DNA of 10,000 bases from Chloroflexota bacterium (lineage in GTDB: Bacteria; Chloroflexota; Anaerolineae; Anaerolineales; Villigracilaceae), in assembly GCA_020217065.1 (NCBI GenBank), contig JAIWOB010000030.1, forward strand, positions 1 to 10,000, in the 5' to 3' direction. Position numbers and translations under genes: made by a program. Below are positions 1-6,846 of this stretch, piece after piece. Each line of letters begins with the position of its first letter. The stretch's first letter is position 1. The notes beneath the pieces were generated by a model. That model saw nothing but the letters and a program-made list of their open reading frames with translations, searched no databases and was not told the origin of the DNA.

Positions 1-251
1 GGATGAAGTCCATACCGCGCCCCGTCACCCCAAAGCCCGGCGACACCTTTGCCCCCTTCGTCCAGCTCATCGCCTCCGAAGACGGTATGTGGAGGAACGA
101 AACCGTCCTCTCCACCGCGCTGACCTTCGGCGAGCGACCCTTTCGGCTGGAGAAAGAATCCCTCATCCCCGGTGAATACCTCGTCGGCATCCTCGCGCAG
201 GATTTGGACGGCGGCTTCACCAGAAAGTATGCGTCATTTGCGATTGAGTAA
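1..251 (+). CDS. C-terminal end of an unidentified protein (5' truncated by window)
   Basis: An open frame enters from the left edge and stops with TAA at 249-251. An ATG lies at 3-5, but there is no room to see a ribosome binding site, so this is probably the last ~82 residues of a longer protein. The visible part is hydrophilic, with alternating beta-strand-like segments and no transmembrane stretch. It ends in a motif of the type LIPGEYLVG(I)LAQDLDGG, reminiscent of the beta-rich tails of secreted or peptidase-type proteins. From memory, some clostripain-family (C11) proteins of Chloroflexota end similarly, but no catalytic residues are in view, so this is only a guess. A strong hairpin follows 23 nt after the stop, consistent with a genuine gene end. 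Confidence 0.55.
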   Translation, partial: MKSIPRPVTPKPGDTFAPFVQLIASEDGMWRNETVLSTALTFGERPFRLEKESLIPGEYLVGILAQDLDGGFTRKYASFAIE

Positions 252-350
252 CAAGTAAAAAGTGAGAAGTTACAAAAAGACCTGATGGCGCGAAAACCAT
301 CGGGTCTTTTTACTTTTTTACCTCTTAACTTATCGCTTTGTAACTTGTTA
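249..350. repeat. Nested inverted repeats around the terminator
   Basis: Outside the terminator stem there are more complementary arms. TAACAAGT at 249-256 pairs with ACTTGTTA at 343-350, and the 10-base AAGTTACAAA at 267-276 pairs perfectly with TTTGTAACTT at 337-346. The two outer pairings overlap at 343-346 and are therefore mutually exclusive. The outermost arms contain the stop codons of both convergent genes (249-251 and 348-350). The AT-rich, palindromic look suggests an intergenic repeat element that may recur elsewhere in the genome, which cannot be tested from this window. Confidence 0.5.
274..311. terminator. Bidirectional intrinsic terminator hairpin
   Basis: A 15-bp stem is formed by 274-288 (AAAAAGACCTGATGG) and 297-311 (CCATCGGGTCTTTTT), with one T-G wobble (283/302) and an 8-base loop (289-296). 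The A run on the left and T run on the right, with further Ts at 314-319, make it work in both directions. It sits between the rightward gene ending at 251 and the leftward oxidoreductase gene ending at 348, so it can terminate both convergent transcripts. Confidence 0.85.
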
Positions 351-1505
351 CTTTAGTTTCTCCTTCTTTCCAAAGTCACGATACAGACTCAACGGTGCGA
401 GAATCTTCTTCGCTTCGGCGGCGTTTTCGCCGGTAAGCCACTGCCGCAGCAAAACCGCCAACCCGGGACCGAGCATGTAACCCTGTCCGCACATGCCAAT
501 AGCGTTGAAGTAACCTTCCAGCCCGTCCACCTCGCCCACTATCGGAGCGCCATCCGGCGTCATCGGATAGGAGCCGCGCCAGGTGCGCCGCACTTTGATA
601 TTTTGCAGGCAGGGCATGATTTCCAGCATCCGTCTGGCGACTTGCGGCAAAAAGACCGAAGTCTCGCGGTGGTCGAAGCCGACAATGGGCGGGTTGGGCG
701 TAATGCAGAAAATGATTTGCCCCGTATGGTGTTGATAGAAATAGTAGTTCGCCGAATCAGCCGTCGGGCGGATGTCCACCACCATCGGCTTGAGGAAGGG
801 CGCGACGGGTTCGGTGATTCCGCCTTCGTGCGAGTCGGGATTGACGGGCGCATCCACGCCAGCCATTTTGGCGACCACCCCTCCCCAAGGTCCGGCGGCG
901 TTGACCACCATCCCGGCGGTGTAGGTTCCCTTGTCGGTGATAACTCCGCTAACGCGCCCGTTCGTCCGCGCAATTCCCTGCACGGTTTCCTTGTAATGGA
1001 ACTCCGCGCCGCGCAGTTTTGCCTGCTTCTCGAAAGCCAGCGCGGAAAGCATCGGCGAGGCGCTGCCGTCGCCGGGCGAAAAAGTCCCGCCAATCAGCCC
1101 GTCGGGATTGAGCGAGGGGATGATTTTCAGAAATTCCCTTTTGTCGTACCAGTCAATATCCAAGCCAAACTGCTTTTGAACCGTCAACAAGTCTTTGAGG
1201 GTCTTTTCTTCCTCGGGGCGATACGCTACAAACGAGTAACCGCCCTGCTGCCAGCCAATGTCGTCGCCGTATTTCTCTCGCCAGGTGGAGAAAATTTCAA
1301 TACTCTTCAAACAAACGCTGATTTTCGCCGGGTCGGAATGGGTGGCGCGAATGCCGCCGATGGCTTCCTTATTCGAACCTTGACCGACGCTGGCGAACTG
1401 TTCCAGCGCCAAAACCTTTTGACCCGCATCCGCCAATTGCCACGCCAGCGGAGTTCCCACGCTCCCTGCGCCGATGATGATGGTGTCGTATACGTTTTTA
1501 TCCAT
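348..1505 (-). CDS. FAD-dependent DAO/SoxB-family oxidoreductase
   Basis: A 385-residue flavoprotein of the D-amino-acid oxidase/glycine oxidase/sarcosine oxidase beta family. Such enzymes oxidise secondary or D-amines such as sarcosine, hydroxyproline or glycine. The N terminus has the FAD Rossmann motif G12-A-G-S-V-G17 with an acidic ribose-binding E35. A second FAD-contact segment, NAAGPW, lies at 202-207. The C-terminal FAD part includes the TPDGAPIVG segment near 316-324 and G-M-C-G-Q-G at 337-342. Length is normal for the family and there is no signal peptide, so it should be cytoplasmic. The ATG at 1503-1505 is preceded by GGAG (1514-1517) lying inside the end of the upstream gene, and only 2 nt separate the two genes, so they are co-transcribed. 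The partner resembles HcnA+HcnB or LhpF+LhpE, which makes this the HcnC/LhpB-like catalytic subunit of a dehydrogenase complex. The substrate cannot be assigned from sequence. Confidence 0.88.
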   Translation of the reverse strand: MDKNVYDTIIIGAGSVGTPLAWQLADAGQKVLALEQFASVGQGSNKEAIGGIRATHSDPAKISVCLKSIEIFSTWREKYGDDIGWQQGGYSFVAYRPEEEKTLKDLLTVQKQFGLDIDWYDKREFLKIIPSLNPDGLIGGTFSPGDGSASPMLSALAFEKQAKLRGAEFHYKETVQGIARTNGRVSGVITDKGTYTAGMVVNAAGPWGGVVAKMAGVDAPVNPDSHEGGITEPVAPFLKPMVVDIRPTADSANYYFYQHHTGQIIFCITPNPPIVGFDHRETSVFLPQVARRMLEIMPCLQNIKVRRTWRGSYPMTPDGAPIVGEVDGLEGYFNAIGMCGQGYMLGPGLAVLLRQWLTGENAAEAKKILAPLSLYRDFGKKEKLK

Positions 1506-1507
1506 GG

Positions 1508-3592
1508 CTACTTCTCCACGCCGGCAAAAACGCCCAACGGCGCTTCAATGAACAGCGGACGAACGACGTTTTCCGTAACTTCCGACATCGGCGTTCCCAA
1601 CTCGCGGAAGGCGCGCTTGATGAGACTGCCGCAGGTCTTGCCGCCGCAGGCGCCCATCCCCGCGCGCGTGATGGCTTTGATTTCGTTCATGTCGTAAACG
1701 CCCGACTGGATAATGGCTTTAATTTCCGCCAGCGTTACCCGCTCGCAGCGGCAGACAATCAGGTCGTCGGTCAGGCGCTCGACGTACTGCTCCAGCGGCG
1801 CGCTGACTTCCTTGTTTTGGATTTCGATGCCCGCAATCTGGTTCGCAATCTCACGCGGCGCGCGCACTTTGACCAGCACGGTGCGGTCGGTCGTTTTCGC
1901 GATTCGCGTGCGAACCACCTCCACGCTGCCGAGCGCCACGCCGACGGTGTTCAACACGGTTACATAGTCGCCAACCTGGATGGAGCCTTTCTCAAACTCG
2001 TAGGGAATGGTCACCAGCGCGGTATGCTCGTCTTGCTTGCGGAGGTCCACCAGCGTGATTGCCAGTCCCGGGCAGATGGTGACGCATTTCTCGCAGGCGA
2101 TGCACTCCTTGCCAATCTGCTTGGAGATGTAATCGGGTACTTTGCGGATGTCCACATCGTCAATGACGATGGCGCCCTGCGAACAAACCGAGGTGCACGG
2201 GTTGCAAGGGATTTCCTGACTGCAATGTAAAACGGGATACACCTCTTCGTCCTCGGGGACGGTTTCATGCGTGATTTCGCCGGGGCGAGACTTGAGAATT
2301 TCAGCCGTGCGAAACCAGTCTTCGGGGATGTCTGGCGCGTCGCAGCCGAGGGCGCGGGCGATTTCCAAGCCTCGAATCTTGCCGGAAAACATCGCGGCGG
2401 AGGCTTCGGCGACCTCGTCGGCGTCGCCGGCGGCAAAAGCCGTCATGCCGAATTCCTTCGCTTTCTTATAGAACTCATCCACCGGGTCGAGACCGACCGC
2501 TACCAGCAGAGTGTCGCAGGCGAAGGTTTTTTCTGTGCCGGGGATGGGCTTCCAGTCCTTGTCAATGGCGGCAATCGTCACCGACTCCACCGAGTCTGTG
2601 CCGTTGGCGCTGAGAACCGTATGCGAGGTCATGACCGGCACGCCCATGCGCGCCAGCTTATCCTTGTGGACTTTATATCCCCCGCATTCGGGCAGGGCTT
2701 CGACCAAACCAGCCACTTCGATGCCCGCTTGAAGCGCGTGGTAGCCGGCAATCAACCCGACGTTGCCGCCGCCGATGATGAACAACCGCTCGGAGCAGCG
2801 CACCAAATCGCGGTTGACCAAAGTCTGGAACGCGCCCGCGCCGTACACGCCGGGCAGGGTGTTGCCCTTGAAGGTCAGCGACTTTTCGCGCGCGCCGGTG
2901 GCGACCAAAATCGTTTTGGGTTCAATCAAAACATAATCTTTTCCGTCGCGCACCACGCCCACTTTCTGGTCGCTGAACACGGCGACGGCGGTACTGTTGA
3001 GCCAGGCGGTCACGGAGGGAAACTTCGCCACGTCGTCCGCGAGTTTGGTAGCGATGTCAATGCCGCGCGTGCCGGCGTAACAGGCGTTGATGGAGCCGAA
3101 GAAGCGGTGAGTTTGCAGGACCAGCTTCCCGCCGAGGCGATGCTTGTCATCTACGACCAGTGCCTGAACTCCGCGCTGACCAAGCTCAATCGCCGCTGAG
3201 AGTCCAGCGGGTCCGCCGCCGATGATAAGACAGTCCACCTGCAAAGTCTCGGTCGGCTTGAATTTCTTGACGGGCGGGGCGTCGGGCAATTTGGGCAGGG
3301 CGGTCACAGGTTCGACAGCCATGCCGGGCGTCACCAAAGTCATACAGGATTTCAGCGGCAATCCGTCGGCAATCACTGTGCATTGAGCGCATTGCCCGTT
3401 CGCGCAGAAAATGCCCTGCGGCGAACCGTCTTTGGGGTGGTAGCCGAAGATGCGGATGCCGTTTGCGAATAGCGCCGTGGCGATGGTCTCGCCCGCCTGC
3501 GCCTGGAGTTTTTGCCCCTTCCAGGTAAATTCAAATTTCTCTCTTTCAGGAATGGGAAGAATGGGATGGGCTTTTAGCCGGTAATCCTGCAT
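1508..3592 (-). CDS. Multi-domain iron-sulfur flavoprotein, HcnA-HcnB-ferredoxin-BFD fusion
   Basis: A 694-residue electron-transfer subunit joining modules that are often separate proteins. Residues ~15-100 form a 2Fe-2S domain with ligands C63, C68, C71 and C83. Residues ~117-430 are a pyridine-nucleotide-disulfide-type FAD oxidoreductase with FAD motif GGGPAG (125-130), ATGAR (231-235) and a second Rossmann motif GGGNVG (274-279). Residues ~457-507 are ferredoxin-like, with a canonical C497-x2-C-x2-C-x3-C507-P set and a less regular C457-x5-C463-x2-C466-x3-C470 set. Residues ~520-595 look beta-rich and I do not recognise them. The C terminus is a BFD-like 2Fe-2S domain with C614, C616, C649 and C654 around TRAGMGACG. 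The ATG at 3590-3592 has AAGGAG at 3601-3606, 8 nt away. It is first in the operon; the downstream DAO-type protein is its likely partner. It resembles SoxA but lacks the aminomethyltransferase-like C-terminal half. The likely role is to take electrons from the partner's substrate oxidation to a ferredoxin, quinone or NAD-type acceptor; the acceptor is unknown. Confidence 0.87.
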   Translation of the reverse strand: MQDYRLKAHPILPIPEREKFEFTWKGQKLQAQAGETIATALFANGIRIFGYHPKDGSPQGIFCANGQCAQCTVIADGLPLKSCMTLVTPGMAVEPVTALPKLPDAPPVKKFKPTETLQVDCLIIGGGPAGLSAAIELGQRGVQALVVDDKHRLGGKLVLQTHRFFGSINACYAGTRGIDIATKLADDVAKFPSVTAWLNSTAVAVFSDQKVGVVRDGKDYVLIEPKTILVATGAREKSLTFKGNTLPGVYGAGAFQTLVNRDLVRCSERLFIIGGGNVGLIAGYHALQAGIEVAGLVEALPECGGYKVHKDKLARMGVPVMTSHTVLSANGTDSVESVTIAAIDKDWKPIPGTEKTFACDTLLVAVGLDPVDEFYKKAKEFGMTAFAAGDADEVAEASAAMFSGKIRGLEIARALGCDAPDIPEDWFRTAEILKSRPGEITHETVPEDEEVYPVLHCSQEIPCNPCTSVCSQGAIVIDDVDIRKVPDYISKQIGKECIACEKCVTICPGLAITLVDLRKQDEHTALVTIPYEFEKGSIQVGDYVTVLNTVGVALGSVEVVRTRIAKTTDRTVLVKVRAPREIANQIAGIEIQNKEVSAPLEQYVERLTDDLIVCRCERVTLAEIKAIIQSGVYDMNEIKAITRAGMGACGGKTCGSLIKRAFRELGTPMSEVTENVVRPLFIEAPLGVFAGVEK

Positions 3593-3642
3593 GGAAAAAA
3601 CTCCTTGGATGCAGTTTGAATCTTGGAGGCGAGTCCGCCTTC

Positions 3643-3654
3643 AGAATAAGCATA
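3643..3654 (-). promoter_or_regulatory. Possible -10 region of the redox operon
   Basis: On the minus strand this reads TATGCTTATTCT, offering two overlapping -10-like hexamers: TATGCT (3649-3654) and TATTCT (3643-3648). No good -35 hexamer is found 16-18 nt upstream, as expected for an activator-dependent promoter. If TATGCT is used, the CRP-like palindrome would be centred roughly 42 nt upstream of the start of transcription, the usual class II activator position. This is inference from spacing only. Confidence 0.3.
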
Positions 3655-3674
3655 GCAAGCCCCCGCCGGATGCG

Positions 3675-3693
3675 TTAGTGACGATAATCACAA
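3675..3693. promoter_or_regulatory. Candidate CRP/FNR-family operator
   Basis: The sequence TTAGTGACGATAATCACAA contains GTGA-N6-TCAC in perfect symmetry. Read on the minus strand it is TTGTGA-N6-TCACTAA, one base from the CRP half-site pair TGTGA-N6-TCACA. It lies in the 168-nt divergent gap between the redox operon and the membrane-protein gene, about 83 nt upstream of the leftward start (3592). It could serve either side. The match is by eye, and the regulator is not in this window. Confidence 0.45.
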
Positions 3694-3736
3694 CTTCGGG
3701 TATGCGCCCGCATGATGGATTGCATATCTTTGAAGA

Positions 3737-3745
3737 TGGTATGAT
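3737..3745 (+). promoter_or_regulatory. Extended -10 promoter for the membrane-protein gene
   Basis: TGGTATGAT fits an extended -10 element (TGn followed by TATGAT, 3740-3745). A weak TTGCAT lies at 3720-3725, but its 14-nt spacing is too short to be a normal -35. Transcription would start near 3752, leaving only about 9 nt before the ATG at 3761, so the message could be nearly leaderless. This fits the absence of a Shine-Dalgarno sequence there. Confidence 0.4.
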
Positions 3746-3760
3746 GTGCAAATAAACCTT

Positions 3761-5074
3761 ATGAATCGAAAAATCGCCATCCTTTGCTTTTTGGCCTTTG
3801 CATTATTCTACGGCGTCACCTCCCGCGCCGACTTGCAATTGACCGACGAGGCGGCGGTCTTTGCCTCCGCCGTCTCGCTTGCCGAGCAGGGCAACCTTTC
3901 AATTGACGAATTGCGCTGGCTGGATAAAATCATCAACCTCGGCGACACGGGCGTGGGCGGGCATTTGTACGCCAAATATTTTCCGGGCAATATCTTCTCC
4001 GCCGCGGCAGTTTACCGTCTGGCTCAATCAACCGACGCGCCTTTTTTGTGGCATGTGCCTCAGGATATTTCTGAAATTGGCGCGGTGGAATTGGCTTCGT
4101 CGAACAGGGGGGCAAGAGTCGCCCTTGCGCTCAACGCCGTCTTTGGCGCGCTGGCGATGACCTTTCTGCTTTTGCTCCTGCTCCGTCGCTTCGATTGGAA
4201 GACCGCCCTTGTCACCGTTTTGTTCGTGGGCGTCGGCACAGATTGGTGGTATCAGTCGCGCGGTTTTCTCTCCGAAGTGGGCGCGGGGGCGCTGCTCATC
4301 GCGAGCCTGTATTTTGCCGACCGGCGGCAACCCCACGCCAGCGGCTTGACGCTGGGGCTTTCTCTGCTCTTCCGCCCGACCAATTTGATTGGGCTTCCCA
4401 TCTGGCTCAAAGCGGCTTGGGACAAAAAATCGCTTGGCTCTGTTTGGGGAATCCTGCTCGGCGGGTTTGGGCTTGCCCTCTTCAATTGGATTCGCTTCGC
4501 GTCGCCGCTGAATTTCGGCTACCGCGAAGAGAGTTTTACCCCCAACCTGCTCGACGGGCTGTACGGCGTTCTGCTCAGTCCGGGGCGTTCGCTGTTTTTG
4601 TATTCTCCCATCCTGACGCTTGCCATCCCCGGCGCATGGCTCTTTTATAAAAAGCAAAAATCCATCGCCCTCGCCGCCGCGTTGACGGCTATTTTTTATA
4701 TTTTGCTGGCGGCTTCGTGGCACAGTTGGGATGGCGGCTGGTCGTGGGGTTCGCGCCTGTTGACGCCAATCCTGCCCCTTTTGGGATTTTTATCCGCGCC
4801 CGCGATTGACTCCGCCTGGGGCAGGCGCGGCGACCTTGCCGTCGCGCTGATTCTCGCCCTGCTTGGCTTTGGCGTTGGGCTGATGGCTTTGGCGGCAAAC
4901 CCCCTCGACTCGTTGGTAAACGCGGTGGTCTACAACGGCGTGGACTATAACCTGACGGTCAACTCCGTTCAAAATTCGTGGCTTGCCCTGCAAATTCAAA
5001 GTTTGAAAGACTGGCGTCTCTGCCGTTTGGATGCGTACGCCCTGCGCCTCTGGCTTGGAAATTGCGGCGGGTGA
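3761..5074 (+). CDS. Polytopic membrane protein, GT-C glycosyltransferase-like
   Basis: A 437-residue integral membrane protein with about nine to eleven hydrophobic segments, for example residues 4-20, 118-142, 148-160, 230-245, 302-319, 332-346 and 360-378. An acidic D29-E30 pair follows the first membrane segment, the usual position of the catalytic acid motif in GT-C enzymes that use polyprenyl-phosphate sugars. Other marks are LSPGRSLFLYSP (272-283) and the Trp/Gly-rich WHSWDGGWSWGSR (320-332) before a hydrophobic helix, which I associate with uncharacterised GT39-like proteins. Likely role: transfer of a sugar to lipid or protein at the membrane; donor and acceptor unknown. An upstream in-frame GTG at 3746 was not chosen because it overlaps the -10 element and has no ribosome binding site; ATG 3761 begins directly with a membrane segment. 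It stands alone, divergent from the redox operon and convergent with the next gene. It could instead be a non-catalytic membrane protein. Confidence 0.7.
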   Translation: MNRKIAILCFLAFALFYGVTSRADLQLTDEAAVFASAVSLAEQGNLSIDELRWLDKIINLGDTGVGGHLYAKYFPGNIFSAAAVYRLAQSTDAPFLWHVPQDISEIGAVELASSNRGARVALALNAVFGALAMTFLLLLLLRRFDWKTALVTVLFVGVGTDWWYQSRGFLSEVGAGALLIASLYFADRRQPHASGLTLGLSLLFRPTNLIGLPIWLKAAWDKKSLGSVWGILLGGFGLALFNWIRFASPLNFGYREESFTPNLLDGLYGVLLSPGRSLFLYSPILTLAIPGAWLFYKKQKSIALAAALTAIFYILLAASWHSWDGGWSWGSRLLTPILPLLGFLSAPAIDSAWGRRGDLAVALILALLGFGVGLMALAANPLDSLVNAVVYNGVDYNLTVNSVQNSWLALQIQSLKDWRLCRLDAYALRLWLGNCGG

Positions 5075-5083
5075 AGCGTAATC

Positions 5084-5992
5084 TTATACGGCTTCGGAAA
5101 ACTCCCGCCATGCCTGTTCCGCTTTTGTTTCGTCCATTTCCTCCAACGGCGGCTTGACCGACCAGCGCGGAAGGTCGAACAGCCGCGGCAGAAGGGCTTT
5201 CAGGACGATGGGGAAGGGAGCGTATTTTTCGAGGATGTGGCGCCGCTTTGTGATTTGCGCCTGCGCCCCGGCGGGGTCTTTGCCTTGCTGAAACAAATCC
5301 CAGGTTTCGCGCAGCCTGTCGGAAATTAAATTCGCGGGGGCGGTGATTGCGCCCTGCGCGCCGTTTTGCAGCGCGTGGCGCAGAAACGAGTCCGTGCCGG
5401 TGAGGACAAGCAGGTCGCGCCCGAAGCGTTTGCCCAACTCGACGGCAAACGCCTCGTCGTGGGAGGAATCTTTGACGCCCGCAAATTGGGTCGGGAAGGC
5501 GTCTTTAAGGCGCGCAAGCAAATCCAGCGAAAAGCCGACTCCCGTCACGCCGGGGATATGATAGCCGAGCAAGTATTTGTCTTTTGGAACGGCTTTCTTT
5601 ATCAATTCGCTAAACCACCTGAACAATCCCTCGTCCGTCGCCTTGCGGAAGTAATACGGCGGCAGGACGACCACGCCGTCATAGCCGATATCGAAGGCGA
5701 GTTTGGTGAGCTCGACGGTTTCAGAGAGGCTGGGAGTCCCCGTCCCTGCCAGAAGACGAAAGCCGGGAAGTTGCTGCCGATAGACCCGCGCCGAGCGCAG
5801 CAGGGCTTCGCGTTCCTTTGGCGAGAAGGAGGGACCTTCGCCCGTCGTTCCAAACAACAAGCCCCCATGACATCCCCGGGCGGCGAGCAGCCTCAAGAAA
5901 ACAGGGACAGCCTCGAGGTCGAGAGTTGAATCCGCTTTGAGGGGAGTGACAGCCGCGGCGTAGATTCCAGCCAGCGGGTGAAGGTCAGACAT
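5084..5992 (-). CDS. DapA-superfamily class I aldolase/lyase (DHDPS/NAL/KDG-aldolase-like)
   Basis: A 302-residue TIM-barrel protein of the dihydrodipicolinate synthase/N-acetylneuraminate lyase superfamily, in which a lysine forms a Schiff base with a 2-keto acid such as pyruvate. Visible landmarks are G48-T-T-G-E52 (2-keto-acid carboxylate binding), PPYYF at 111-115 with Y114, the active-site Y144 in YHIPGVTG, and the Schiff-base lysine K174 in AGVKDSS. Length is normal. The position of E. coli DapA Arg138 (motif YNVPxRTG) is V149 here, so a true lysine-biosynthetic DapA is less likely than a 2-keto-3-deoxy-sugar-acid aldolase or other lyase. ATG 5990-5992 overlaps the preceding gene's end by 8 nt, and an AAGGA-like sequence lies about 11 nt upstream, so translation is probably coupled. 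It is the last gene of a three-gene operon. No lysine-pathway neighbour is present. Confidence 0.85.
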   Translation of the reverse strand: MSDLHPLAGIYAAAVTPLKADSTLDLEAVPVFLRLLAARGCHGGLLFGTTGEGPSFSPKEREALLRSARVYRQQLPGFRLLAGTGTPSLSETVELTKLAFDIGYDGVVVLPPYYFRKATDEGLFRWFSELIKKAVPKDKYLLGYHIPGVTGVGFSLDLLARLKDAFPTQFAGVKDSSHDEAFAVELGKRFGRDLLVLTGTDSFLRHALQNGAQGAITAPANLISDRLRETWDLFQQGKDPAGAQAQITKRRHILEKYAPFPIVLKALLPRLFDLPRWSVKPPLEEMDETKAEQAWREFSEAV

Positions 5993-6845
5993 ATTTTTTC
6001 TTATCCTTCTTTACAAATTTCCGCGCGGCTTCGTGGGGCGGTTGCAGCGGCTTGCCCTGCTTTTCCGCCAGATAATGCTGATGGTCCAACACCCACATAT
6101 ACATATCGCCTTCGGTCTTATCGGGGAAATCTTTGAGGATTCCGCTGCGGCGGATGACTTCCACGATGGGCAGGTACACCTTGTCGTACCAATGCGCCAC
6201 CGCTTCCTGCTCGCTGATGTCGCGCTGGAAATCCAGCCCCATGAAGTAACGATGGACGGCGATGTGTTCCAACATGCGGTCAAATCCGTCGGGAATGGTG
6301 AGTTTGATATCCGCTTCAGGGCGGAGGGTATCCAGCCCGGTGCGTTCGAGGAAATTCACTTTCGCGCCGAGGATTTCAAGGTCTTCGGGTTTAATATCCG
6401 GGGTGATGTTGACTTTGGTGGCGCATTCGCGGACTTCGGCTTCGATGAATTCCTGTCCCTGCTCGCGGGCGACGGAGACGCGGTGATGCCCGTCTACGAC
6501 GAAATAGACTTCTCCAACCTTGTAAAGCACAACGGGCGGGAGGTGAATGTCCTGGTAGAAAGCGCGGTCTACTTTTTTCCAGCGGCTCGAAAGTTGGTCT
6601 TCCTTTGGGAGAAAGGCGCGGTCGAATTCGTGATAGCGGTTCAGGCTGCCGGCAATCTGGTCAACGCGGATGGTTTTCACGCCGCGGTAAACCGGTCCGC
6701 CAACGCGAAGTTTTTCTTTGACGTCGTCGTAAGAGAGCAGCGTTGTGGGCTGCCCGGAAAGGACGGAAAACACCTGCTTGATGAAGGATTTGAAACGGGC
6801 GCGGTTGAAGTCGGCGCTGGTGCGCTCGTCAATGGGGTCTGACAT
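5985..6845 (-). CDS. ParB/sulfiredoxin-like domain protein with DGHHR motif
   Basis: A 286-residue soluble protein. Residues ~55-80 carry a segment of the type GVKTIRVDQIAGSLNR...FDRAFLP. Residues 103-125 carry PPVVLYKVGEVYFVVDGHHR, with D118-G-H-H-R122 as the nucleotide-binding motif of the ParB-N/Srx fold. The C-terminal half (~165-286) is helical with many aromatic and acidic residues (e.g. AHWYDKVYLPIV) and ends in a basic Lys-rich tail. Similar proteins in Chloroflexota and Actinobacteria are annotated as DUF4032-like or ParB-like; none has an assigned function that I know. No helix-turn-helix is evident, so a chromosome-partition role is unlikely and CTP/ATP binding or a kinase-like activity is possible. 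ATG 6843-6845 follows the upstream stop after 1 nt (TAATATG), and its tail overlaps the aldolase gene by 8 nt, giving a tight operon. Its Shine-Dalgarno is weak, consistent with coupling. Confidence 0.75.
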   Translation of the reverse strand: MSDPIDERTSADFNRARFKSFIKQVFSVLSGQPTTLLSYDDVKEKLRVGGPVYRGVKTIRVDQIAGSLNRYHEFDRAFLPKEDQLSSRWKKVDRAFYQDIHLPPVVLYKVGEVYFVVDGHHRVSVAREQGQEFIEAEVRECATKVNITPDIKPEDLEILGAKVNFLERTGLDTLRPEADIKLTIPDGFDRMLEHIAVHRYFMGLDFQRDISEQEAVAHWYDKVYLPIVEVIRRSGILKDFPDKTEGDMYMWVLDHQHYLAEKQGKPLQPPHEAARKFVKKDKKKYV

Positions 6846-6846
6846 A

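Noticed and set aside
603..1697. A 364-codon plus-strand frame opposite the FAD oxidoreductase
   Set aside because: It is antisense to a gene with clear FAD motifs and a good ribosome binding site, and its composition is typical of a shadow frame.
2267..3199. A 310-codon plus-strand frame opposite the Fe-S flavoprotein
   Set aside because: It is antisense to well-conserved FAD/NAD motifs, and no recognisable domain is present.
3746..3760. GTG at 3746 as start of the membrane-protein gene
   Set aside because: It directly follows the -10 hexamer, would lie upstream of the predicted transcript start and has no ribosome binding site.
4028..4723. A 231-codon minus-strand frame across the membrane-protein gene
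   Set aside because: It is Arg/Gln/Pro-rich low-complexity translation, as expected for the complement of a hydrophobic coding sequence.
5073..5095. Hairpin GAAGC-GTA/TAC-G-GCTTC between the convergent membrane-protein and aldolase genes
   Set aside because: The stem is short, bulged and lacks a T tract on either strand, and overlaps the stop codons; not enough to call a terminator.
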